The notes: generated by a model not told the origin, from the sequence alone. Positions 24,275 through 34,307 are shown, counted from the stretch's first letter. The stretch: DNA of 64,000 nt from Clostridium_AM tanneri (GCF_033659955.1 NZ_JARUJP010000001.1:372001-436000), one strand, 5' to 3'. Numbers and translations: made by a program.

Positions 24275-25237
24275 TTAAATGTGGATATTACTAATCTCTT
24301 TTATTTTTCTTTCAGCTTTGCCCTTCTTTCCCCTAAAGGTTATAAAGGAACCTGTTAGGATAGACAATATTCCAAGCATTGTGTTAAAAGGTATGCTTTC
24401 CTGCAGTATAATTAAAGAAAGTATAGGCGCTAGTGCTGGTTTTATGAAAAATACTATAGATGCTGTAGTTGCAGAAGTCTCATCCATGGCAAAGAAATAG
24501 AATAGATATCCTAATCCTGTTACTACTACTCCAAGATAAATTATTACAAAGATGTTTCCCATTTCTATCCCTTGTATAATTGGAATATTGGATAACACAG
24601 ATAGACCTAATTTCTTATTTACTTGTACCACCGCTGATATATTAGATAAAAGAATTACTATAAGCATTATAAATTCTCCTGCAAAGAACGTAAAACAGTT
24701 CATAACTATACTCCCATATCTCTCTGAACGCATTTTACCAATTACACTATATAGTGAGAAAGTTACTGCTGCGAGAACAGCCAATACTATCCCTTTAACA
24801 TCGCTATTTATTTTGAAAGGATTTAGAATGCAAGCTATACCTACTAAGCTTATAAACAAGGATAGAATCGTAGTTTTATTAAGCTGCTCTTTTAATAGAA
24901 AATATGCAAATGGAATTGTAAATACTGGATTGACACTAAATACTATAGCTACTATTGAAGCTTTAGTATGTACTATGGCAAGTTGGAAAAATGACATACT
25001 TATTACTACGCATAAAAGACCTGTAAAAAGAAAATAACCAATATCCCCTCTATTGAATGAAATTTCCCTTTTCCTTAAATCCTTTATTGCTAGCGGAAGC
25101 AATATAGATGCCCCAATAAAAAATCTTAAAAAGTTCAGCTGAAAAGGATTAATCTCCATTGCTATTAATTTACCGGCTATCTCCATAGTGCTAAACATAA
25201 CCGCAGATAAAATAATATAAACATACCCCTTTCTCAT
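24275..25237 (-). CDS. EamA-family (DMT) transporter
   Basis: 320 residues with ten predicted membrane helices in two EamA repeats (N-half MRKGYVYIILSAVMFSTMEI through FAYFLLKEQL; C-half VLAAVTFSLYSVIGK through IILQESIPFNTMLG). A basic tail follows. Drug/metabolite transporter superfamily permease of the inner membrane; the substrate cannot be read from sequence. GGGGGAG precedes ATG 25237, about 35 bases after the 3' end of the probable 6S RNA. Confidence 0.92.
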   Translation of the reverse strand: MRKGYVYIILSAVMFSTMEIAGKLIAMEINPFQLNFLRFFIGASILLPLAIKDLRKREISFNRGDIGYFLFTGLLCVVISMSFFQLAIVHTKASIVAIVFSVNPVFTIPFAYFLLKEQLNKTTILSLFISLVGIACILNPFKINSDVKGIVLAVLAAVTFSLYSVIGKMRSERYGSIVMNCFTFFAGEFIMLIVILLSNISAVVQVNKKLGLSVLSNIPIIQGIEMGNIFVIIYLGVVVTGLGYLFYFFAMDETSATTASIVFFIKPALAPILSLIILQESIPFNTMLGILSILTGSFITFRGKKGKAERKIKEISNIHI

Positions 25238-25271
25238 AATTGGCTCCCCCTTAATTTAAATAAAAATGGCA

Positions 25272-25452
25272 AAATAAAACCCCACCATGCCGTATTATGA
25301 GTTATTCTTGAACCCGCTCTCGCAGGTGGAAATCTCCTTTTTGATTCTTGTTCCAGAAAACTAAGTTCCAGCATCATTCCACAAAAAGAGTCCGATTTCC
25401 TTTCAAAAACTGTTGGGTCAATATGAACCCACTCCACGTGCATGGTAGGAAT
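25272..25452 (-). ncRNA. ssrS: Probable 6S RNA
   Basis: The ends form a 10-bp closing stem: CCTACCATGC at the 5' end pairs with GCATGGTGGG at the 3' end. The 3' strand carries GCGGGTTCAAGAATAAC and CGGCATGG, matching the 3' side of the 6S central bubble and terminal stem as in E. coli (GGGTTCAAGGGTTACAG, CGGCAT). GTGGGTTCATATTGACCC lies on the 5' strand. It lies directly after aspS on the same strand, the position of the 6S-1 gene (bsrA) in B. subtilis. A -10 TATAAT lies at 25480-25485 and a U-rich end at about 25265-25280. Ends are approximate. A 69-codon frame on this strand is a shadow. Confidence 0.75.
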
Positions 25453-25544
25453 ATTTATTTTTTATATTTCTTTAATTGTATTATACTACATTTTTTAGAA
25501 ATTTAATATAATATTTTCAGAATTATTTGCAATTTTGCCATAGG

Positions 25545-27320
25545 TTATTTGTTTAAAGATATACCAAGTTCCTTCAATTGTGCTTCTTCTACAACACTTG
25601 GAGCTTCTGTTAAAGGACAGAAAGCATTCTGATTCTTAGGGAATGCAACAACATCCTTTATGTTATCTGTTCCTGCAAGGAACATAACGATTCTATCAAA
25701 ACCATAAGCAAGTCCGCCGTGTGGTGGTGGTCCAAATTTGAATGCTTCTAGTAAGAAACCAAAACTTTCCCAAGCTCTTTCTTGAGTAAAGCCTAACACC
25801 TTAAACATTCTTTCTTGAAGTTTTGTATCATGTATTCTAATACTTCCTCCTCCAAGCTCTTCACCATTTAATACTATGTCATAAGCTTTTGCTCTAACTC
25901 TTCCTGGATCACTTTCTAAATACTGAATATCTTCATCCATAGGCATTGTAAATGGATGGTGCTCTGCTTGGAATCTCTTTTCTTCTTCATTATATGAAAC
26001 AAGCGGGAATTCTGTTATCCATACAAATCTAAACTCATTGTTATTTTCTAGGATTCCTAATTCTTTAGCTAAGTGTAGTCTTAAGGCACCAAGACTTTGG
26101 AAAACAACAGAGTTTTTATCTGCTACTATTAAGATTAAATCTCCAACTTTAGCTTCCATTTTATCTAGTATAGCTTGAGTTTGCTCTTCTGTTAAGAACT
26201 TACCTATAGATGACTTAACTCCATCCTCTTTATAAGCTATCCATGCTAAGCCCTTAGCTCCGTAAGTTTTAACAAAGTCAACTAACTTATCAACTTGCTT
26301 TCTTCCCATAGCTGCACTGCCTTCAGCTTTTATAGCTCTTACTGAACCATTGTTTGAAAGTGCATCTTGGAACACTTTAAAGTCTACATCTTTAACAGCT
26401 TCAGTTAAATCATTTATCTCCATACCAAATCTTAAGTCTGGTTTATCGGATCCATACTTTTCCATAGCTGTTTTATATGGCATTCTCTCTATCGGAAGTT
26501 TAACATCTACGTTAGCTATTTCTTTAAATACTCTTTGGATTAATCTTTCATTTAATTCTATTACATCGTCTACTTCAACGAAAGATAATTCCATATCTAT
26601 TTGTGTAAATTCTGGCTGTCTATTTGCTCTTAAGTCCTCATCTCTAAAACACTTTGCTATCTGGAAGTATCTATCATAACCTGATACCATTAAAAGCTGC
26701 TTAAATAGCTGTGGTGATTGAGGAAGTGCATAAAACATTCCTGGATAGTTTCTGCTCGGTACAAGATAATCTCTTGCTCCCTCTGGACTGCTATTTGCAA
26801 GTACAGGTGTTTCTACTTCTAAGAATCCATTTTCATCTAGAAAATCTCTAACAATTTTAGCTGCTTTGTGTCTTGTCATGAAAATTCTCTGCATATCTGG
26901 TCTTCTTAAATCTAAATATCTGTATTTTAATCTTATATTTTCAGCTGCATCTAAATTTTCTTTTATGTATATAGGTGGTGTTTCTGATTCTGATAACACT
27001 TTTATATACTCACCTTTTAACTCTACCATTCCTGTTGGAAGCTCTGAATTCGGAGCTTCTCTTTTAACTATTGTTCCAGTAACTGCTATACAGTACTCGG
27101 ATTTAACTCCATCAGCTTTATCAAAAGCCTCTTTATTTATTTCTTCACCAAATACCACTTGAAGTATACCTGTTCTGTCTCTTAAATCAACAAATATAAG
27201 TCCTCCAAGATTTCTTTTTCTTTGAACCCATCCCATAACTGTAACCTTGTTATCAATATGTGTTTCTCTTAACTCACCACACATTATGGTTCTTTTAAGT
27301 CCCTTTAATGCTTCTCCCAT
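25545..27320 (-). CDS. aspS: Aspartyl-tRNA synthetase
   Basis: 591 residues, bacterial size. An N-terminal OB anticodon-binding domain (VTVMGWVQRKRNLGGLIFVDLRD) is followed by class II motifs: FLEVETPVL, QSPQLFKQLLMVSG, FRDEDLRANRQPEFTQ, a GAD insert, and motif 3 GGLAYGFDRIVMFL. The start is ATG 27320 with GGAGGAG upstream; a TTG at 27335 overlaps it. 17 bases after hisS, as in B. subtilis. No T-box precedes this operon. Confidence 0.97.
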   Translation of the reverse strand: MGEALKGLKRTIMCGELRETHIDNKVTVMGWVQRKRNLGGLIFVDLRDRTGILQVVFGEEINKEAFDKADGVKSEYCIAVTGTIVKREAPNSELPTGMVELKGEYIKVLSESETPPIYIKENLDAAENIRLKYRYLDLRRPDMQRIFMTRHKAAKIVRDFLDENGFLEVETPVLANSSPEGARDYLVPSRNYPGMFYALPQSPQLFKQLLMVSGYDRYFQIAKCFRDEDLRANRQPEFTQIDMELSFVEVDDVIELNERLIQRVFKEIANVDVKLPIERMPYKTAMEKYGSDKPDLRFGMEINDLTEAVKDVDFKVFQDALSNNGSVRAIKAEGSAAMGRKQVDKLVDFVKTYGAKGLAWIAYKEDGVKSSIGKFLTEEQTQAILDKMEAKVGDLILIVADKNSVVFQSLGALRLHLAKELGILENNNEFRFVWITEFPLVSYNEEEKRFQAEHHPFTMPMDEDIQYLESDPGRVRAKAYDIVLNGEELGGGSIRIHDTKLQERMFKVLGFTQERAWESFGFLLEAFKFGPPPHGGLAYGFDRIVMFLAGTDNIKDVVAFPKNQNAFCPLTEAPSVVEEAQLKELGISLNK

Positions 27321-27337
27321 GTGTAACTCCTCCAACC

Positions 27338-28582
27338 TTATATTAATTCTGCTATACTATCTAAATCTTTTAGATTTATTTCAAATTGCTCTCCATCACT
27401 CATTCTCTTCAGTTTAGCTATACCGGTTTGTAATTCATTTTCTCCAAGAACAATGATGAATCTGGCATCTATTTTGTTTGCATATTTCATAGCCGCTTTT
27501 ACACTTCTATTCATATGGTCACAATCACATTTTATATTTCTTTCTCTTAATCTATTGATTAAAGTTAAAGCCTCTACCTTGGACTCATCTCCCATAGCTG
27601 CTACATATAAATCTATGTAACTTTCTTTAGGAATTTCAATGCCATTTTCTTCTAAAGTTAAAATAGTTCTCTCTATTCCCATTCCAAATCCCATAGCTGG
27701 CATTGATGGTCCTCCAACCTCTTGTATAAGATAATCGTATCTTCCGCCACCACAAATGGTTATTCCGTTATTAATTATCTCAAATACAGTTTTACTATAA
27801 TAATCTAAACCTCTTACTATTAAAGGATCTACTTTATATTCAATTTCTAGAGCTGTTAGGTATTTCTTTAACTTCTCAAAATGATCGTTGCAATCATCGC
27901 ATAAATAGTCAAGTATTAAAGGAGCCCCTTTAACTATTTCCTTACAGCTTTTCACCTTACAGTCTAAAGTTCTCATAGGATTTTTTTCAAATCTTGTTTT
28001 ACAAGTTTCACAGAAATCATCATAGTTTTTTGATAAAAATTGCTTTAAGGCTTCATTATATTTCTTTCTGCACTCTGGGCATCCTATGCTATTTATATTG
28101 AGCTCTATACCCTTAACGCCAAGCTCTTTATATACTCTCATAGCAAGGCTTATAATTTCAGCATCTACAGAAGCTTCTTGAGCTCCAAATACCTCCACAC
28201 CAAATTGATGATGCTCTCTTAACCTTCCCTTTTGAACATTCTCATATCTTAGCACTGGAGTAAAGTAGTAAAGTTTTGTTGGTTGAGCTTCATTGTATAG
28301 ACTGCTCTCAACAAAAGCTCTTACTGCTGGAGATGTTCCTTCAGGCTTAAGAGTTATACTTCTTCCTGCCTTGTCGTTAAAGGTGTACATCTCCTTTTGA
28401 ACTACATCAGTAGTTTCTCCAACTCCTCTTTCAAAAAGCTCTGTGTGTTCAAACACAGGAGTTCTAATTTCTCTACATCCAAAAGATGCAGATATTTTTC
28501 TAAACTTATCCTCTAAATATTGCCACTTGTATACATCCCCAGGTAATACATCCTTAGTACCTTTTGGTGCTTGTATAGCCAT
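27338..28582 (-). CDS. hisS: Histidyl-tRNA synthetase
   Basis: 414 residues, class IIa. PKGTKDVLPG at the N-terminus, FERGVGETTDVVQKEMY, RPEGTS-type block as LKPEGTSPAVRAF, GGGRYDYL and motif 3 AMGFGMGIERTIL, then the anticodon-binding domain. ATG 28582 has GAGGGAGGA upstream; the longer frame from 28606 includes that site. Between hemZ and aspS, same strand. Confidence 0.97.
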   Translation of the reverse strand: MAIQAPKGTKDVLPGDVYKWQYLEDKFRKISASFGCREIRTPVFEHTELFERGVGETTDVVQKEMYTFNDKAGRSITLKPEGTSPAVRAFVESSLYNEAQPTKLYYFTPVLRYENVQKGRLREHHQFGVEVFGAQEASVDAEIISLAMRVYKELGVKGIELNINSIGCPECRKKYNEALKQFLSKNYDDFCETCKTRFEKNPMRTLDCKVKSCKEIVKGAPLILDYLCDDCNDHFEKLKKYLTALEIEYKVDPLIVRGLDYYSKTVFEIINNGITICGGGRYDYLIQEVGGPSMPAMGFGMGIERTILTLEENGIEIPKESYIDLYVAAMGDESKVEALTLINRLRERNIKCDCDHMNRSVKAAMKYANKIDARFIIVLGENELQTGIAKLKRMSDGEQFEINLKDLDSIAELI

Positions 28583-28623
28583 TTTTCTTCCTCCCTCTTC
28601 TTTCACTTATCGTAAGTTGTTGA

Positions 28624-30054
28624 TTACTTATATAGTGTATCTAAAAGCTTTGCCTTCTTTTCAACCATCTCTTCAACTCTATTTATGTATTCCCTAACAT
28701 CTTTGACATTTCCATGTCTTTCAATTCTATTTTCATCTAAGAACACCACTTTAGTGGATGCGTCTGCTCCACAGGCTATAATGGTCTGCTTTTCTTCAAT
28801 AATTTGAATATTATATAAGCCTACATTACCTTTTATAGTATAACCTATATTCTCCATATTTCCCACCATATTTTTTTGTCTATACATATAATAAGGTTTC
28901 ATATCTAGCCTCTTTGCCAAGTTTTCAGTTTCTTGATACATCAGATTTAACTCACCTTGGTCAGGGGTGGCAAATTCTACTTTATTTACTATATCCTCAT
29001 GAAGTCTTGAGGCCCTTTTAACAGACATTCCATGAACAGTTATGCTTTCAGGATGAAGCTTAAATATTTCCTCACAGGTCTTCTTTACTTCATCTATTCC
29101 TTCTCCTGGAAGGCCTACTATAATATCCATATTTATATGATCGAATCCACGTTCTCTCGCCATATTAAATTTATCTATAGTATCTCTAGTATTATGTCCT
29201 CTTCCAATTAACTTTAAAGTATTATCATTCATAGTTTGAGGATTTATACTTATTCTATCTACCTTATATCTTTTCATAGTTTGCAGCTTATTTATAGTTA
29301 TACTGTCTGGTCTTCCACACTCTACTGTAAACTCTTCAACCTGATTATTGTCTATAAAGCTGCTATATATATGCTCCATCAATTCCTCAAATTGACTGTC
29401 ATTTACTGCTGTTGGAGTACCGCCTCCAAAATAAACACACTGGATTTTCAAGTGATTCTCTCTTATATACTTTGCCGTTTCAGCTATTTCATAATACAAA
29501 CTATTTAAATAAGGTTCTACTATACTTTTACATCCTGCAATTGGATTTGAAGTAAAGGAACAATATAAACATCTTGTAGGGCAAAAAGGCATTCCTACAT
29601 AAACACTTATAGAATCCTTTCTCTTATTTACGAACTTTTCTTCCACCTTAGCCACATTTATACATAGTTCTGCCTTATCTCTTCTTGTCTGAAAATGCTC
29701 CTTGAAATAGTTAACTATATATTCATGGTCTTTCCCCTCATTTATTAACTCTAATGCTATTTTACTTGGTCTGATACCTACTAGAGTACCCCAAGGCATT
29801 ACCTTACCAGTTATTTCAGTAAAGTATTGAAAAACAGCTTTTTTTATACCTTCCTTGTAGGTAAATTCTTTATTGAAAATAAATTCTTTACAACTTTCAT
29901 CGCTGCAGATAATAATCCTATCTTCATCTATGTCTATTTTGTAATTCCAATCACTATCTACAAAGTCTATATCATAAAAGCTGTAAAAAAGATTTATTAT
30001 CTGATAAACATCATACCTATACTGCATATTATTTAAATTTATTTTAATTTTCAT
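28624..30054 (-). CDS. hemZ: HemZ-type radical SAM protein (coproporphyrinogen III oxidase-like)
   Basis: 476 residues. Radical SAM motif C-PTR-C-LY-C in GMPFCPTRCLYCSFTS (about residue 155-170) follows a HemZ-specific N-terminal domain. FGGGTPTAV and DIIVGLPGEG are typical of the HemN/HemZ group. It is annotated in clostridia as a coproporphyrinogen dehydrogenase; actual heme synthesis is uncertain. The ATG has a GGGAGG about 18 bases upstream, longer than ideal. Confidence 0.9.
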   Translation of the reverse strand: MKIKINLNNMQYRYDVYQIINLFYSFYDIDFVDSDWNYKIDIDEDRIIICSDESCKEFIFNKEFTYKEGIKKAVFQYFTEITGKVMPWGTLVGIRPSKIALELINEGKDHEYIVNYFKEHFQTRRDKAELCINVAKVEEKFVNKRKDSISVYVGMPFCPTRCLYCSFTSNPIAGCKSIVEPYLNSLYYEIAETAKYIRENHLKIQCVYFGGGTPTAVNDSQFEELMEHIYSSFIDNNQVEEFTVECGRPDSITINKLQTMKRYKVDRISINPQTMNDNTLKLIGRGHNTRDTIDKFNMARERGFDHINMDIIVGLPGEGIDEVKKTCEEIFKLHPESITVHGMSVKRASRLHEDIVNKVEFATPDQGELNLMYQETENLAKRLDMKPYYMYRQKNMVGNMENIGYTIKGNVGLYNIQIIEEKQTIIACGADASTKVVFLDENRIERHGNVKDVREYINRVEEMVEKKAKLLDTLYK

Positions 30055-30084
30055 TATGCTTTTTGTAGCTATCCTCCCTTATTA

Positions 30085-30131
30085 AATAGGAAATTAAAAA
30101 TAATGTAAAACTTATTTTTTAATTTCCTATT
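30085..30131 (-). terminator. Hairpin between the MBL hydrolase and hemZ
   Basis: AATAGGAAATTAAAAATAA pairs with its complement (one extra T), about 18 bp, AT-rich. On the minus strand it follows hemZ's upstream neighbour and may partially terminate. Confidence 0.5.
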
Positions 30132-30144
30132 ATCAATTCCCATT

Positions 30145-30744
30145 CTAAAGGAACGGGTTATGCACTCTTTCTCTACCTATAGTACTTTGTCCTCCATGTC
30201 CAGATAAAACTATAGTGTCATCAGGTAGTATCATAAGCTTTTCTTTAATACTTCTTATAATAGCTTCATAATCTCCACCGCCCAAATCTGTTCTTCCTAT
30301 GGAGCCAGCAAATAAAGTATCTCCTGTTATTACCATGTTGTCTACTAAAAAACAAACTCCTCCTGGCGTATGACCTGGTGTTTGAAGGACCTTAATTTCA
30401 CTACTTCCTAACTTAAAGCTATCTCCTTCATTTATATAACCGTCAACTTTTCCTATTATATCTCCATATATATACTCTCTATTGCTAATCATCTTATAAT
30501 CTTCTTCATTTATATAAACAGGCGCTTTAAACTCATCTTTCAATTCTGTAACTGCTCCTACATGGTCCACATGTCCATGGGTTAATAATATGTACTTTAC
30601 CTTAGCTCCCATTTCCTTTATAACTTTGCTTAAATCATCTGCATCTCCACCTGGGTCCATCACTGCCGCTTCCTTTGTTTCCTCATCCATTAAGATATAA
30701 CAATTAGCTGCATAGACCCCAGCAGGTACTCTTCTAACTTCCAT
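30145..30744 (-). CDS. Metallo-beta-lactamase-fold hydrolase, glyoxalase II-like
   Basis: 199 residues with the metal motif THGHVDHVGAV, then VLQTPGHTPGGVCF, TGDTLFAGSIGRTD and SGHGG: the short glyoxalase II/YcbL-type group that binds two zinc or iron ions. Likely a thioester or lactone hydrolase; the substrate is not known. GGGGAGG precedes ATG 30744. Located between dtd and hemZ as in many clostridia. Confidence 0.93.
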   Translation of the reverse strand: MEVRRVPAGVYAANCYILMDEETKEAAVMDPGGDADDLSKVIKEMGAKVKYILLTHGHVDHVGAVTELKDEFKAPVYINEEDYKMISNREYIYGDIIGKVDGYINEGDSFKLGSSEIKVLQTPGHTPGGVCFLVDNMVITGDTLFAGSIGRTDLGGGDYEAIIRSIKEKLMILPDDTIVLSGHGGQSTIGRERVHNPFL

Positions 30745-30844
30745 TTATTAAACCTCCCCTAAGTAATACTTATAAAACATAATAAAAATATAAGGTTACA
30801 TTTTTTATAACAAAGACTTCCCTCTTTACTAAAGAGTCCACCGC

Positions 30845-31294
30845 CTAAAAATTCTTTTTACTGTCTATCATAAGTGTAACAGGGCCATCATTTTCTATAG
30901 TCACCATCATGTCTGCACCAAATTTTCCTGTTTCAACCTTAGGAACAATTTCCCTACACTGTCTTACAAATTCTTCATAAATTTTTTCTGCTTCTTCTCC
31001 ACCTAAAGCCTCTATAAAGCTTGGTCTTCTACCTTTTCTACAATCTCCATATAAAGTAAATTGTGAAACTACTAGAAGGTCACCACCTATATCCATAAGG
31101 GATTTATTAAGCTTACCATTTTCGTCTTCGAATATTCTTAAATTAAGTACTTTATCTTTTATATAACTTAGGTCCTCTAAGGTATCTTCTTTAGATATAC
31201 CAAGTAAAACATTTAACCCTTTATTAATTTCCCCTATTAATTCTCCATCTACTACTACCTTTGAGTATTTAACTCTTTGTACCACCACACGCAT
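30845..31294 (-). CDS. dtd: D-aminoacyl-tRNA deacylase
   Basis: 149 residues. MRVVVQRVKYSKV start, VVSQFTLYGDC (the catalytic SQFTLY block) and the C-terminal GPVTLMIDS group, a full-length Dtd. It hydrolyses D-amino acids, and glycine on tRNA-Ala, from mischarged tRNA. ATG 31294 follows AAGGGGTG; the upstream GTG overlaps that site. Same strand as relA, the common Firmicute order. Confidence 0.96.
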   Translation of the reverse strand: MRVVVQRVKYSKVVVDGELIGEINKGLNVLLGISKEDTLEDLSYIKDKVLNLRIFEDENGKLNKSLMDIGGDLLVVSQFTLYGDCRKGRRPSFIEALGGEEAEKIYEEFVRQCREIVPKVETGKFGADMMVTIENDGPVTLMIDSKKNF

Positions 31295-31328
31295 TAAAAA
31301 CACCCCTTAAAATTTTATTAAGTAGAAG

Positions 31329-31363
31329 TAAGATTCAGCAGAGAATCCTCTAGCTGAATCTTA
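31329..31363 (-). terminator. Hairpin between relA and dtd
   Basis: An 11-bp stem TAAGATTCAGC/GCTGAATCTTA with an inner GAG/CTC. No U-run follows on the minus strand, so a processing or weak termination signal. Confidence 0.5.
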
Positions 31364-31386
31364 TCTATAAATACAAATATGAAAAG

Positions 31387-33564
31387 TTATCTCTTAGTTC
31401 TATATACATCAAGAACTCCTCTAATTTTTCTTATTCTTTTCATAACATCTTTTAAATCTTCGATATCAGATATCTTTAATTGTATACTAATATAGGCAAT
31501 ATTGTTCTTAGCAGGTTTAGCATTTACTGCATATAGAGAGGTTTTGCTATTGCTTATGATTTCCATAGACTCAGCCAGTAGTCCTTCTCTATTTTCTGCT
31601 TGAATTTGAATTTCCGTTACATATTCAGCACCTTTAGGTCTTCCCCAACTTACTTCTATAAGTTTATTATTCTCATTTTGTAGTAGGAAATCTACATTCT
31701 TACAGTCCTCTCTATGTATAGAAACTCCTCTTCCTTTTGTAATATAGCCTATTATCTCATCCCCTGGAACAGGATTGCAGCATTTTGCAAACCTTACAAG
31801 TACATTGGTCTCACCTTTTACAATTACCCCTGGAGATTTTTGTTTCACTTTATTAGGCTTAGCAGCTCCCCTATTTAATTGCTCTTGAATGACTCTCCAA
31901 TCATTACTTTCGCTTTTTTCTGTTTTATAGAACATTTCCTTTATCTTAATCACTATAGTTGAGGGAACTACAGCACCTACACCTACTGCTGCATATAAAT
32001 CGTCAGCAGAATTCATATTATATCTTTTTAATATACTGTCTAGTATATCCCCTTTTCCTATTTCTCCAAAGTTATACCCCTGCTTCTTAGCTTCCCTTTC
32101 AAGTAGCTCTTTTCCTTTAATAATATTTTCCTCACGTTTGGCTTTCTTAAACCAAGCTCTTATTTTGCTTTTTGCCTGATTACTCTTCACTAAATTTAGC
32201 CAATCAATACTAGGACCCTTTGGTGTACTAGAGGACAATATCTCAACAATTTCACCAGTTTTCAATTGATAATCTAACGGAACCATCTTGCCATTTACCT
32301 TTGCACCTACACACCTATTTCCAATATCAGTGTGTATTTTATATGCAAAATCTATAGGTGTGGCCTCATTAGGTAAGTTAATTACAGTTCCCTTTGGAGT
32401 AAATACAAATACTTCATCTGAGAATAAATCTATCTTAAAACCTTCCATAAATTCTTCTGCATCGGAAGTTTCGCCCTGCCATTCTAAAATTTCTCTAAGC
32501 CAGGTGAGCTTTTTATCTATATCTTCTGCGTTGTCGACACCTTCTTTGTATTTCCAGTGAGCTGCTATTCCATACTCAGCAGTTTTGTGCATTTCAAAGG
32601 TTCTAATTTGTATCTCAAAAGGTTTTCCCTGTGGTCCAATTACTGTGGTATGTAGAGATTGATACATATTAGGCTTCGGCATCGCAATATAGTCTTTAAA
32701 TCTGCCAGGTATAGGTTTAAATATAGTATGAACTATTCCCAATACTGCATAACAATCTTTTACACTATCAACCAATATTCTTATAGCAGTTAAATCGAAT
32801 ATTTGATCGATAGTCCTATTTTTTTTCACCATTTTTCTATATATGCTGTAGAAGTGCTTAGGTCTTCCTTCTATATCACATGGGATAGCCGCCTTATTAA
32901 GGTTATTCTCTAATTGGTTTACTATTTCTTCTATATAATTTTCTCTCTCAACTCGTTTTTCCGCTATTTTTCTAACTATAAAGTAGTATTCATTTGCATT
33001 CATATATCTGAAAGCTAAATCTTCTAACTCCCACTTAATTTTTGACATACCTAATCTATGGGCAAGGGGAGCATATATATCAAAGGTTTCTTTAGCCTTT
33101 TCTTTTTGCTTTTCTACAGGCATATATTTTAATGTTCTCATATTGTGTAATCTATCTGCTAGCTTTATTAATATAACTCTTATATCCTTTGCCATAGCAA
33201 GGAGCATTTTTCTCACATTATCTGCCTGCTGCTCTTCTTTTGTTTTATATTTTATCTTACCAAGCTTAGTTACACCATCTACAAGATTAGCAATTTCTAC
33301 ACTAAATTCTCTGCTTAGGTCTTCAAAGCTATACTCTGTATCTTCTATTACATCATGGAGTAGTCCTGCTGTAATTGTACTGGTGTCCATGCCCATCTCT
33401 GCTAATATACACGCCACCTCTACGGGGTGAGCTATATAAGGTTCACCGGACTCTCTCCTTTGATCCTTATGTGCTTCATAGGCAAGGTTATATGCTTTTT
33501 TTACCATCTCTTTATCTACATTACTACAATTTTTATCTATTTTCTCCATTATCTTTTCCAGCAT
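31387..33564 (-). CDS. relA: Bifunctional (p)ppGpp synthetase/hydrolase
   Basis: 725 residues, full RSH layout: HD hydrolase domain (RRESGEPYIAHP, LLHDVIEDTEY with the HDxxED motif intact), synthetase domain (RPKHFYSIYRKM, YQSLHTTVIGP), TGS domain (VFVFTPKGTVINLP), a zinc-finger/helical region (CCNPVPGDEIIGYITKGRG) and a C-terminal ACT domain. Both activities should be present. It makes the stringent-response alarmone at the ribosome. AAGGGAG precedes ATG 33564. Downstream of apt. Confidence 0.97.
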   Translation of the reverse strand: MLEKIMEKIDKNCSNVDKEMVKKAYNLAYEAHKDQRRESGEPYIAHPVEVACILAEMGMDTSTITAGLLHDVIEDTEYSFEDLSREFSVEIANLVDGVTKLGKIKYKTKEEQQADNVRKMLLAMAKDIRVILIKLADRLHNMRTLKYMPVEKQKEKAKETFDIYAPLAHRLGMSKIKWELEDLAFRYMNANEYYFIVRKIAEKRVERENYIEEIVNQLENNLNKAAIPCDIEGRPKHFYSIYRKMVKKNRTIDQIFDLTAIRILVDSVKDCYAVLGIVHTIFKPIPGRFKDYIAMPKPNMYQSLHTTVIGPQGKPFEIQIRTFEMHKTAEYGIAAHWKYKEGVDNAEDIDKKLTWLREILEWQGETSDAEEFMEGFKIDLFSDEVFVFTPKGTVINLPNEATPIDFAYKIHTDIGNRCVGAKVNGKMVPLDYQLKTGEIVEILSSSTPKGPSIDWLNLVKSNQAKSKIRAWFKKAKREENIIKGKELLEREAKKQGYNFGEIGKGDILDSILKRYNMNSADDLYAAVGVGAVVPSTIVIKIKEMFYKTEKSESNDWRVIQEQLNRGAAKPNKVKQKSPGVIVKGETNVLVRFAKCCNPVPGDEIIGYITKGRGVSIHREDCKNVDFLLQNENNKLIEVSWGRPKGAEYVTEIQIQAENREGLLAESMEIISNSKTSLYAVNAKPAKNNIAYISIQLKISDIEDLKDVMKRIRKIRGVLDVYRTKR

Positions 33565-33584
33565 ACTACTACTCCCTTAAAATC

Positions 33585-33617
33585 AATGGCTGGTTACCAA
33601 AACCAGCCATTATTTTT
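33585..33617. terminator. Hairpin between apt and relA
   Basis: A perfect 11-bp stem AATGGCTGGTT/AACCAGCCATT. The T-run (ATTTTTTATT) is on the plus side; on the minus side only GATTTT follows. Confidence 0.5.
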
Positions 33618-33676
33618 TATTACTATTATATTATATACTGTAGAAACTTGCAATTTTAAATTATTTATATATATAA

Positions 33677-34195
33677 TTAAATGTCATACTCCACTAAAGA
33701 CATTACTTCATAGTTTTCTAACTTATCTCTTCCCTTTAAATCCTTTAATTCTATTACAAAGTCTAGAGTTACAACTTCTCCTCCAACTTGCTCAACCAGC
33801 TTAGCAACTGTACTTATAGTTCCACCTGTTGCTAGTAGATCATCTATAACAGCAACTCTTTGACCTGGTTTAATTGCATCTTTATGTATTTCTAATTCAT
33901 CACTACCATATTCTAAATCATAGTTTATGCTTATAGTTTCATATGGAAGCTTACCCTTTTTTCTTACTGGAACAAATCCAGCTCCTATAGCATAGGCTAC
34001 TGGTACTCCAAATAGAAAACCTCTAGCTTCTGGACCTACTACCATATCTATGTTTTTATCTTTAAGATGTTCTACTATCTTGTCTATTGTATATTTGAAT
34101 GCATCCTTATCCTGTAATATAGTAGAAATATCTTTAAAGCTTATTCCTTCCTTTGGAAATCCATCTATTATTCTTATCTTTTCCTTTAAATCCAC
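33677..34195 (-). CDS. apt: Adenine phosphoribosyltransferase
   Basis: 172 residues. PRPP-binding loop VAVIDDLLATGGTI, adenine-side block VVGPEARGFLFG, N-terminal IRIIDGFPKEGISFKDIS. Salvages adenine to AMP. GTG start at 34195 with GGGGGAAT upstream. In the conserved apt-relA position. Confidence 0.97.
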   Translation of the reverse strand: MDLKEKIRIIDGFPKEGISFKDISTILQDKDAFKYTIDKIVEHLKDKNIDMVVGPEARGFLFGVPVAYAIGAGFVPVRKKGKLPYETISINYDLEYGSDELEIHKDAIKPGQRVAVIDDLLATGGTISTVAKLVEQVGGEVVTLDFVIELKDLKGRDKLENYEVMSLVEYDI

Positions 34196-34307
34196 TTAGT
34201 ATTCCCCCTCAATTATTGTTAGGCGAAAACTCGAGAAATATCTCAAATTTTATACCATCTTATTATATATTAATTATTGACATATATTCAAGTTTTAAAA
34301 CACATTT

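Noticed and set aside
25234..25443. A 69-codon minus-strand frame upstream of the DMT transporter
   Set aside because: It coincides with the folded 6S-like RNA, has no ribosome site and unusual composition; treated as a shadow.
25238..25460. T-box or riboswitch controlling the DMT transporter
   Set aside because: No T-box antiterminator sequence and no known aptamer core; the terminal stem and GGGTTCAAG block fit 6S RNA better.
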